From Bacteroides caecigallinarum (GTDB taxonomy: Bacteria > Bacteroidota > Bacteroidia > Bacteroidales > Bacteroidaceae): DNA of 64,000 nucleotides. Of the stretch, positions 35,850 to 44,200 are shown in pieces. The stretch's first letter is position 1, and each line of letters opens with the position of its first letter. Below the pieces are notes generated by a model. The model worked only from the letters and a program-made list of their open reading frames with translations. It was not told the origin of the DNA and did not search any database. The position numbers and the translations under genes are program-made. Location of the stretch: positions 62,001 to 126,000 of the forward strand of contig NZ_JACJLQ010000002.1 of assembly GCF_016902295.1 (NCBI RefSeq). The letters run 5' to 3'.

Positions 35850-36938
35850 TTATCTTTTGACAATTCCGATTTTCAGATTCAATTTAAAGTAATACACACC
35901 ATTCTCTCGCTCAAGAAAGCCATATTTATCTTTCTCTGTAGAACCTTTCTCAAAACGAGTATTATAATATAAGAAATCAGCAAAAGTCTGTCTGAATGCT
36001 TTCTGATAACAGAGCACTTCCCCTTCAGCAGTAACAAACATAAATCCTGATATCGCAGACTCTGTTCCATTATACATTTTGGCAGGACGCATTCCTGCGG
36101 CAAGAGCAAGAAGAAGCTCCTTTACCTTATACTCATAATAGCCATGCTTGTTTATCAATTCATCCTTTATCTTAAGAGGATTGAGTTTCTTTATTTCTTC
36201 TGTAAGCTCGGAGACCTTTGTTATTCCGTCAAGCCACATTATACGAACCATTTCAGCCAGCATACGTCCCGCATGCAAATCTATCATTGAAAGATTGCTT
36301 CTGAATATCTTATCGGCAACATCATTATATTTTAGAATGCCTCCCAGACGTTCTATCATCAACATCCTGCCCGTAACATCGTCTTCTTCACCTTCTGCAT
36401 TGATTTTATTAATTGTAGGGACAGCAAATTTCACACCTGTCTGTTCGAACTTAAAATTAGCCGAACGCCCACCATCAAGCAAAGGCATCATCCTCCCCCC
36501 GAGTCTGGAACGAACACAAAATCCTGTCAGAGGAGCTTCTAAACTATAAAATGCTACAGAAAAGTCAGTACGGTCCTCCGTCTGAGACTCAAGGTCAAAT
36601 ATTGCTACCTCATCAAGAAATTCTTCTACTCCATCCGGCGAAGTGACATCATTCCCTGAGGTATTCTTTATAGCCTGCAATATTATCTCAGCCACGGTGT
36701 CAAAATCCTCACGAGGAATTTGCTTATCAATATTCTCACCCTTTATCCTTATAGATTCCTTTTCTACAATATACTGGCGCGTGCCGTCGTGCTCCTCACG
36801 CTGTACCATTGCCACCGGTATAACATGCGCCTCATTGCGCTTCGCTTCAGGAGTTCCGGCATAGACTTTACCGTCTGCCAGGATTCTGAAAAATGCGTAA
36901 AGTTCGCCCCATTCTCTTTTTGTTGCTTCAAATGCCAT
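35850..36938 (-). CDS. HpaII-family type II restriction endonuclease homologue, orphan
   Basis: From the ATG at 36938 it is 362 residues beginning MAFEATKREWGELYAFF. Family features recalled from HpaII-type endonucleases are the N-terminal EWxELYxFFxxLadGKVYAG, the central SRLGGRMMPLLDGGRSANF, HGYYEYKVKELLLALAAGM, and the C-terminus GEVLCYQ ... LYYNTRFEKGST ... ENGVYYFKLNLKIG. Typical members cut CCGG, but this copy is divergent and its site is unknown. No cytosine methyltransferase lies beside it, which is unusual for an active type II enzyme. The start at 36938 is favoured over 36995 because the promoter box lies between them. Confidence 0.7.
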   Translation of the reverse strand: MAFEATKREWGELYAFFRILADGKVYAGTPEAKRNEAHVIPVAMVQREEHDGTRQYIVEKESIRIKGENIDKQIPREDFDTVAEIILQAIKNTSGNDVTSPDGVEEFLDEVAIFDLESQTEDRTDFSVAFYSLEAPLTGFCVRSRLGGRMMPLLDGGRSANFKFEQTGVKFAVPTINKINAEGEEDDVTGRMLMIERLGGILKYNDVADKIFRSNLSMIDLHAGRMLAEMVRIMWLDGITKVSELTEEIKKLNPLKIKDELINKHGYYEYKVKELLLALAAGMRPAKMYNGTESAISGFMFVTAEGEVLCYQKAFRQTFADFLYYNTRFEKGSTEKDKYGFLERENGVYYFKLNLKIGIVKR

Positions 36939-36960
36939 ATTAATCATTATTAATCCGTTA

Positions 36961-36988
36961 CAAAGATATAGATATTTATTTAACTTTG
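36961..36988. promoter_or_regulatory. Back-to-back promoters of the endonuclease gene and umuD
   Basis: Minus-strand TATCTTTG (36961-36968) drives the endonuclease; plus-strand TAACTTTG (36981-36988) drives umuD. Only 12 bases separate the boxes, so each upstream element lies within the other promoter. The umuD box ends five bases before its ATG. Confidence 0.6.
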
Positions 36989-36993
36989 CAGCC

Positions 36994-37449
36994 ATGAAAC
37001 TAATATTCTATTCAGCGGATTTAAGTACAGAACTTGATTTGCCTTTTGCTTCAGAAGGCATACGTGCCGGATTTCCCAGCCCGGCACAGGACTACATGAC
37101 AGATTCCATTGACTTGAACAAAGAGCTGGTATCACATCCGGCAACGACATTCTATGCTCGCGCCGTGGGCAATTCAATGACCGGATTCGGCATATCCGAT
37201 GGCGATCTGTTAGTGATAGACAAAGCCATAGAGCCTATTGACGGAGACATAGTTGTGGCCTTCATCGACGGAGAATTCACCCTAAAAAAAATAATGAAAG
37301 AAGAAAACGGACAATACTTGTGGCTCGTTCCGGGAAATGACGACTATCCTCCAATAAAGGTAACCGAAGACAACGAATTCATAATATGGGGAGTTCTTAC
37401 TTATAATATAAAGAAACAGCTTGTAAGAACAAGAAGAAAAAGGGAATAA
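36994..37449 (+). CDS. umuD: UmuD-like S24 self-cleaving SOS protein
   Basis: The 151-residue protein is a LexA/UmuD-type S24 peptidase with no DNA-binding domain. The cleavage site appears as AGFPSPAQDY (about 26-35), the catalytic Ser in AVGNSMTGFGI (near 60) and the catalytic Lys in FIDGEFTLKKIM (near 97). After self-cleavage UmuD' partners the Y-family polymerase UmuC. The promoter box sits five bases before the ATG, so the mRNA may have almost no leader. umuC lies 10 bases downstream on the opposite strand rather than in an operon. Confidence 0.88.
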   Translation: MKLIFYSADLSTELDLPFASEGIRAGFPSPAQDYMTDSIDLNKELVSHPATTFYARAVGNSMTGFGISDGDLLVIDKAIEPIDGDIVVAFIDGEFTLKKIMKEENGQYLWLVPGNDDYPPIKVTEDNEFIIWGVLTYNIKKQLVRTRRKRE

Positions 37450-37459
37450 AAGCAAGCAT

Positions 37460-38731
37460 TCACTCCAAATGAACGTCTATAATCTCATCCAGATTTGTTG
37501 TGTACCGCTTTGAGACATATTCATTCTTCAATTTCCACTGCATCCCGTAACCCTGAACCGCAACACGTATAGTATTAAAACCATTCTTACGGTTTATTTC
37601 ATCAATAGCCTTTGCTAATGACATCTGCTTTCCACGGTCAATAGTATCAAACAGATTACCCTGCACGGCACCGTCGCTACACGTATCCCAAACAATTACT
37701 CCGGCCTTTTTATATAAATAAACCTGATTACCCTTCCAGCACCCCCTTAACGCCTTGACTGCAGCAGAAACAATCTCCCTAATGTCATTTGTAGGAACCT
37801 GAAAAAACACATCACGATGTATATAGTCAGATGGCAAATCATTTCTGAACCTGCTTGTATATGCAAAAACAGTCATAGCCTTACACACAGTTCGATTCTC
37901 CTTTAATTTACGTACGCATTGGGCCGCAAAGTTTGCCACAGCTTCTTCAAGAATATCAATATTTCCTACTCCCTCTCGTGCGAAACTGCGGCTGGTACAG
38001 ATTGACTTCTTGTTCGGCAATTCGTCAATACTGATACAATCCTCCCCTTTCAGCTCCTTCCATGTGCGCAATCCTGTCACGGTAAGTTCTTTTCTCACCC
38101 AACTTTCGGATTTCTGTACGAAATCCCATGCAGTCTCAACCCCAACACTTTTCAGACGGACTGCAATCCTGCGCCCTATTCCCCAAACATCAGCGATATC
38201 AAAAAGTTTTAAGGCTTTCTCCCTCTTTTCGTCTGTATCAATTATACATATAGAATGAAAGCCTTTATATCGCTTTGCAAATTTGCTTGCCATCTTTGCA
38301 AGAGTCTTTGTCGAAGCTATACCAAGCGATATTGGTATTCCAGTACCTTTAGTGACAAATCTCACCATCTCACTGACATAAGGCAATAAGTCCGTTGTCG
38401 GAATTCCGGAGAAATCCATAAAAGCCTCATCAATGGAATATATATCCAGCTTCGGAGTATATCCCGACAGGATTGTCATCACCCTACGGCTCATGTCTCC
38501 ATATAAAGTATAATTACTGCTGAACACAGCAACCCCGTTATCTTCCATCAACTGTCTAACCTGATAAAACGGAGCTCCCATCTTTATGCCAAGTGCCTTA
38601 GCCTCGTTACTGCGCGCTATAACACAACCGTCATTATTAGACAGTACAACACACGGAGTATTCCGCAAATCCGGACGGAATACCCTCTCACACGAAGCAT
38701 AAAAATTATTACAATCCACGAGACCTATCAT
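37460..38731 (-). CDS. umuC: Y-family DNA polymerase V catalytic subunit
   Basis: Translesion polymerase of the UmuC/ImpB group, 423 residues, full length. Motifs: [19 protein letters not shown] (first carboxylate), [22 protein letters not shown], the catalytic pair in [10 protein letters not shown] (near 100), the helix-hairpin [16 protein letters not shown], and the little-finger part from [10 protein letters not shown] on. It needs UmuD' to work, and umuD faces it tail to tail, so the two have separate promoters. No clear promoter box was found in the 86 bases before the HU-like gene. Confidence 0.92.
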   Translation of the reverse strand: MIGLVDCNNFYASCERVFRPDLRNTPCVVLSNNDGCVIARSNEAKALGIKMGAPFYQVRQLMEDNGVAVFSSNYTLYGDMSRRVMTILSGYTPKLDIYSIDEAFMDFSGIPTTDLLPYVSEMVRFVTKGTGIPISLGIASTKTLAKMASKFAKRYKGFHSICIIDTDEKREKALKLFDIADVWGIGRRIAVRLKSVGVETAWDFVQKSESWVRKELTVTGLRTWKELKGEDCISIDELPNKKSICTSRSFAREGVGNIDILEEAVANFAAQCVRKLKENRTVCKAMTVFAYTSRFRNDLPSDYIHRDVFFQVPTNDIREIVSAAVKALRGCWKGNQVYLYKKAGVIVWDTCSDGAVQGNLFDTIDRGKQMSLAKAIDEINRKNGFNTIRVAVQGYGMQWKLKNEYVSKRYTTNLDEIIDVHLE

Positions 38732-38817
38732 AGCGACATCATAAAATTTAATTTATACTTTAAAGCCTTCAGCAACAAAATATTAATAAGAACTGCAGAT
38801 TTGCCCAACGAATAGAG

Positions 38818-39420
38818 CTACTCATTTCTGACAAACACATAAACCGGATGGAATTTCGAAGCAATATTCTTCAACACCCCGCTGTCCACCAGACGTTTTA
38901 TGTACCTTGACGATTTTGACAGATTAAATCCTGTAAGTTCCTCAAAATCCGTACGCTGCATATATTGGTTCTTGGCAAAATAGGTTTCCAGTCTTTTCAT
39001 TACTTCCTCGTCCGTAATTTTCTCCGAGTGTCGGGATTCGTCTTTTACCCTTACCAGGTTAGCTGTCTCAAATTTCTCAATAAAAACCTTTTCAGGAACA
39101 AATTTTATTCCCCTGACCCATACATCAACATTATCCATATTCCCTGAACCAACTTCGGAATTACAGCTAAGGCTCAGACTGAAATATCCCAGCCCGTCAA
39201 TATGTACAGAATAACCGTCGCTCAATGCATCGTACAGCTCGTCACTGATTGCTGTCAGCACAGCTGCTACATCGGCAGGTGTAGCGGTACACTTTCTCGT
39301 GATATTCTCACGAAGATTTTTTGTTGTAACGACGTTCTTTGTCACCACCTTGGCATGCAGCCTTGGACTATCACCCACCTCCTTGCCGGGATTCTCGTAC
39401 AAATCATATTCTATTTCCAT
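38818..39420 (-). CDS. HU-like DNA-binding protein with winged-helix tail
   Basis: A 200-residue protein of the Bacteroides HU-related family. Residues about 1-125 resemble an HU/IHF core: RLHAKVVTKNVVTTKNL, a helix ATPADVAAVLTAISDELYDAL, and IDGLGYFSLSLS. Residues about 130-200 add a small winged-helix (YMQRTDFEELTGFNLSKSSRYIKRLVDSGVL). Such proteins are common in accessory and polysaccharide loci of Bacteroidales. It lies 86 bases upstream of umuC on the same strand. The role is probably DNA architecture; target unknown. Confidence 0.8.
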   Translation of the reverse strand: MEIEYDLYENPGKEVGDSPRLHAKVVTKNVVTTKNLRENITRKCTATPADVAAVLTAISDELYDALSDGYSVHIDGLGYFSLSLSCNSEVGSGNMDNVDVWVRGIKFVPEKVFIEKFETANLVRVKDESRHSEKITDEEVMKRLETYFAKNQYMQRTDFEELTGFNLSKSSRYIKRLVDSGVLKNIASKFHPVYVFVRNE

Positions 39421-39472
39421 AATTCAAAATATTTTTTCTTATGCCAGTTTTAATTCGCGGTAATTTATCTGT

Positions 39473-39558
39473 CTCCACACGCTCGTGTCGAGACCTCCAC
39501 ACGCTCGTGTGGAGAGCTGCGCACGTTCGTGTGGAGTACTCGACACGGCCGTGTGGAG
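39473..39558. repeat. Array of four 20-bp palindromes at a 22-bp period
   Basis: Units start at 39473, 39495, 39517 and 39539, each 20 bases with a 2-base linker. Unit 2 is CTCCACACG-CT-CGTGTGGAG, perfect on both arms; the others differ by one to three bases and in the central pair (CT, CT, TT, GC). It lies just upstream of the HU-like gene and of the restriction operon, in a region without genes (39421-39725). Confidence 0.85.
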
Positions 39559-39725
39559 GTAAAGATGCTTAAAATTTTCGAAACAGCCAAACTTACGGAT
39601 ATGTTATTATTTTCCCAGGCTGTATTTGTCCGCATTCGGTCTATAAAACGGAGGCTACCGGTTTCTAATTAAACCACATCACCAAAATATATTAAACAAT
39701 ATTAGCTTATCACATCGAATTATGA

Positions 39726-39733
39726 TATATTTG
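39726..39733 (+). promoter_or_regulatory. Promoter -7 box of the restriction operon
   Basis: TATATTTG with TTAG at 39702-39705 (20-base spacer). It sits directly upstream of the damaged regulator remnant, so it probably drives the operon 40235-47209. Confidence 0.55.
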
Positions 39734-39789
39734 CATTAAATACCAAATTATTTCAATTATAAAGCAATTGAAGTAGAAAAGGATAAATC

Positions 39790-40232
39790 TTAGTAAGTAT
39801 ATCAAGATGGCTATTTCTCAAAGAACTTCAGTTGTCCGTAGGTAGAGGAACTGGTATTCCAACCATACAAAACGTATTAAGAAGAAATGGCTTTTGTCCT
39901 GCTGTGATTGAGACAAACGAAGAGAAAGTTATTTCTTGATTGAGATTCCTTGTAGAGAAGGTTTTGGTGTTAGAGTCTTGATTGGTGATGATTTTATTTC
40001 ATTAGATGATGATAAGATAAAAAGTATCCTGTTGAAGATTTCAGAACTTGGAATAGCTAAAAGGAAAGACTTGCATGACGCAATAAAAATATCAATGCCT
40101 ACCATAGATAGAATTCTTAAGCAGCTTATTTCAAAAGATATTAAATTGATTGAGAATCAAAGCTCGCACAAGACTGGAAGTTATGTGTTAGCTGAAAAAG
40201 GTAAGACTTTTATAAAAGCATTGGATGAATAA
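39790..40232 (+). pseudogene. Remnant of an AlbA-type ATP-binding transcriptional regulator
   Basis: Only the C-terminal third survives. The first part reads SRWLFLKELQLSVGRGTGIP, then TIQNVLRRNGFCPAVIETNE, ending EKVIS and a stop; the second part, in another frame from about 39925, reads SYFLIEIPCREGFGVRV and then a winged-helix (IAKRKDLHDAIKISMPTIDR) to AEKGKTFIKALDE. Joining needs one extra A in the run at about 39921-39923 (GAGAAA to GAGAAAA), so a one-base loss broke it. The N-terminal AlbA/Schlafen half is gone. Its stop lies two bases before the next gene, showing it once headed that operon. Confidence 0.75.
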
Positions 40233-40234
40233 TT

Positions 40235-41236
40235 ATGACATTTGGAGTTGATATATACGAAACACAAATAAGGGATTGGGGACATGAGATTCTTGAAAAT
40301 CTTTTGAAGGATCGTACCACAGGTGAAAATATTATTTGGGCCACAAATGATTACTCGTATCGTGGGAAGGGGTACTCGTATTATGATGAAATTACATCAG
40401 AACTCATTTGTGAGGATAATAACCGGGTTGTACAACCACGAATATCAAAATCATTAGAGGAGCAAAAAAAGCGCATCAATGAAAAAGCAGAAGTGTTTAC
40501 TCCTTCCTGGATATGTAATGCACAAAATAACCTTATAGATAAAGCATGGTTTGAAACAGAAGAAGATGTTTTTAATCGTGAAATATTAGTAGATGGAGTA
40601 CATTCTTGGGTGATGAAAGATTCTCTACCTCCATACCCTTCTGGCAAAAATTGGAGAACATATATTTCTGAAAATCGTTTAGAAATGGCATGTGGTGAAG
40701 CACCTTATTTGTGCAGTCGCTACGATGCTACTACAGGTGTATTTATTCCTGTAGAAAAGCGAATAGGTTTATTGGATCGTAAACTTATTCTAGTTAATGC
40801 TAATACACCGAATATTACTCCATATATGGATAGCAAACAACGAAAGAATGTTCATAAAATATGGAGAAGAGCAGCGTATAAAGCTTTACAGTCAACATAC
40901 GGGTTTGAATGGCAAGGTGATAATCTATTACTTGCAAGAGAGTCTTTACTTATTACCTTTATTGAATTTTATCAAACTAAATGGCAGACTGATAAACTGC
41001 CTGATAAAGAATGCTTGAAGAAAGTTGCAGAGATTATATCTTGGAATATTTGGCAGATGGATGGATTGAAGTATGGTATTCCTGGCTATAATCCAACTGA
41101 ACAGCTCGGAGGATTACCACTTTTAATACCTAGCAGAGAGAAGTTCTGCAGAATTAAGGAATGGACAAGTCAAGAACCTCTTCAAGGAAATGAGATAATC
41201 TTTGTACAAATGTTAAACAGTAATAACAAGAAATAG
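40235..41236 (+). CDS. Restriction-system 'subunit M'-like protein
   Basis: A 333-residue protein resembling entries named restriction endonuclease subunit M. It has EVFTPSWIC at 86-94, like motif X of adenine-N6 methylases, then SENRLEMACGEAPYLCSRYD (about 146-165) and RIGLLDRKLILVNANT. No NPPY motif and no SAM loop are visible, so it is not a complete methyltransferase; perhaps it supports the methylase in the next gene or recognises DNA. It lies six bases before that gene and two bases after the regulator remnant. The surrounding bases are more AT-rich than the housekeeping genes nearby, suggesting transfer. Confidence 0.7.
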   Translation: MTFGVDIYETQIRDWGHEILENLLKDRTTGENIIWATNDYSYRGKGYSYYDEITSELICEDNNRVVQPRISKSLEEQKKRINEKAEVFTPSWICNAQNNLIDKAWFETEEDVFNREILVDGVHSWVMKDSLPPYPSGKNWRTYISENRLEMACGEAPYLCSRYDATTGVFIPVEKRIGLLDRKLILVNANTPNITPYMDSKQRKNVHKIWRRAAYKALQSTYGFEWQGDNLLLARESLLITFIEFYQTKWQTDKLPDKECLKKVAEIISWNIWQMDGLKYGIPGYNPTEQLGGLPLLIPSREKFCRIKEWTSQEPLQGNEIIFVQMLNSNNKK

Positions 41237-41242
41237 GAAAGT

Positions 41243-44200
41243 ATGGCAATTTCTATTCAAACGACTCAATATAATCTTATTTACGTCTATAGTCGTAAGG
41301 AGATTCCTGATGCTATAAAGATAGGTAAAGCGAGTATTAATGAACCGGAATCTGTTCGTGATTCGCTTACACCAAACTGTGAGAAATTGAATGTTGCTGC
41401 CATAGAGTGTATCAAAGGGCAAACACAGAGAACCGGTGCAGATTTCACATTGCTGTATACTGAGCTTGCATGGTTTGAGAACTCTAAAGGTGAAGGTTCT
41501 AAATTTATGGACACAGATGTTCATGATGTTCTTATACATAGCGGATTTAAGCGTAAGGTATTTGATTCAGAGGTGATAAATCCAACTGAATGGTTTAAAG
41601 TAGATCTTCCTACAGTTATAAAAGCAATTGCTGCTATTAAAAATGAGCAAGAAGTAATAGAGGGACCACAAGTTATTGAAAAGCCTAAAAAAGATATACG
41701 TTTTCGTGAAGAACAGGAAAAAGCTATCAATGCTACAATTTCTCATTATGAAATAGGAAGACAGATGCTTTGGAATGCCAAAATGCGCTTTGGTAAAACT
41801 CTTTGTGCCCTTGAACTTATTCGTCGTAAAGAATATGGTCGTGTACTTATTCTTACTCATCGTCCTGCAGTTCGTAGTGGTTGGTTTGAAGATTATCACA
41901 ATTTGAAGTTTGTAAATCAACAATATGGTTCTAAGGGAGGTGATAAGTATGCCTTTTGTGATGAGAATGATACTAAAGGTAAGAATTTTGAAACTCTTGA
42001 AAAAGATTTCAAAGAAAAAGGCATTCATTATATCTATTTTGCTTCAATGCAAGATTTACGAGGTTCTCAAATTGTTGCAGATAAAGGTATTAATAAGAAT
42101 GATGATGTCTTTAAGACGGATTGGGATTTAATTATTCTGGATGAGGCACACGAAGGAACAGAAACGCCACTCGGTCAAAATGTAATAAAAGGATTCTGTG
42201 AGGAGCGTAATCCTTATTTATTGTATTTGTCCGGAACTCCTTTTAATATATTGTATCATTTCTCGGAAGACGAAATTTATACCTGGGATTATGTAATGGA
42301 ACAGGATGCAAAAGACAATTGGTCAATACAGCATCCTAATGAGCCTAATCCATACGAAGGATTAGCACGACTCAATATCTATACTTATGACCTAGGTGAT
42401 GTATTCGAGACAAATGCTTATACAAGAACTGAAGATGACTTCTTTAATTTTGCTGAGTTTTTTAGGGTATGGACTGGAAATGAAAGAATAGATGGAGCAC
42501 CAATGCCAACACCGAACTCTAAAGGTAAATTTGTTCATGAAGTTCACGTCAGGAAGTTTCTTGATATGCTTTGCGATAAGAGTACTGGCAGTAAATATCC
42601 ATATAGTACAAATGCTTTTCGTGATGCTTTGAGTCATACTTTGTGGATGCTGCCTGGTGTTGATGCTGCACTGGCTCTTGAAAAACTTATACAAAACCAC
42701 CGTTTGTCAAAAGAATTTAATTTTACAACAATCAATGTAGCTGGCGAAGGAAGTAAAATAGAAGGACTTGATGAAGATGATGCAAAAAAAATTGAGAAAT
42801 TGGGGAGTGATGTCTTGCAAAAGGTTAAATCTGTAATCAAAATAAAGCCTCGTACTATTACTTTATCTTGTGGCCGTCTTACTACTGGAGTATCAGTACC
42901 TGAGTGGACCGGTGTCTTTATGCTACGTGGTGGCTTTAATGTAGATGCGGGAAACTATATGCAAACTATCTTCCGTGGTCAGACACCTTTTAAAAATGGA
43001 GCTATAAAAACAAACTGTTATGCATTTGATTTTGCTCCTGACAGAACATTGACTGTAATTGATGATTATGTAGAAAAACAGCCTAATGCATCAGGTTCTC
43101 ATCATACTAAAGGAGAAAAAACAGCTAACTTGCTTCGATTATGTCCCGTAATTGCCATGAAAGGTGGTCAAGAAGTGGAATATGATGCACATTCATTTAT
43201 TGATGAGGTAAATAAGGCCTATAAAGAACATGTTATACGTAATGGGTTTAAAGGAAGAATGCTGCACAAAAATTTTGCAGACTTTACCGATAGTGATCAT
43301 GCCTTATTAGCTGAAATAGGAAAAGTTTTTGATGGGAATAAAGTAAAGACAACCTCTGACGGCAGAGTGAAAATGAGTGATAGCGGACTTACTGGTGAGA
43401 AGAGCAGTAAATCAAAGAAAGGTACAAAGAAAAAAGAAGTACTACCATCCAAACAAAAGTCATATTCTAAAGAAGAAGCTGACCGTAGGAAGAAATCCCA
43501 AAATGTACTCGATCAAATTTTTGTGCGTTTACCTCTATTGTTATTTGGTGCAGTAGAAGATACTAGCCATTTAACAATATCTGAATTGGTGGATGATGTG
43601 ATAGATGAGCCATCATGGCATGTTTTCATGCCAGAGGGATTTAAGAAGCCTATGTTCAAACAAATTGCACACCTTGTTAGGGAAGATTTGCTTATTTCGT
43701 GTACGGCTGAAATTATAAAAATGGCTCAAAAAGCAGATGAACTAACTGTTGAAGAGAGGGTAAAAGAAATAGCACGGATGCTTTCTACGTTTCACTATCC
43801 TGATCATGAAACAGTACTTACCCCGTGGCGAGTAGTTAATATGCACTTGGGTAGTACTATTGGTGGCTATAACTTTTATGATGAGAATTATCGTACTCTT
43901 GTTTCTGAACCTAGATGGGATGAAAAAGGTGAAATAACAAGCCGCGTATTTAAAGCAGAGGATACGCAAATATTGGAAATTAACTCTAAATCAGGCGTTT
44001 ATCCTTTATATCTTACTTACACTTTATGGCGAGTGAAACGTAATCAGCAGCACCCAAAATCAAAAGCGGAAGAACTTGCCATTTGGGATTCTATCTTAAG
44101 TGACAATGTTTTTGTTCTGTGTCAGACTGAAATGGCCAAGAAGATAACAGAAAGAGTACTACGTGGATACCGTGATGTCCATACGCATTGTTGTGTGTAT

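Noticed and set aside
39473-39558. The 22-bp array as a CRISPR array
   Set aside because: Units are palindromes separated by only two bases, with no spacers, and no cas genes are present.
40235-41236. The 333-aa protein as a complete DNA methyltransferase
   Set aside because: Only a motif-X-like EVFTP is present; no NPPY catalytic motif and no SAM loop were found.
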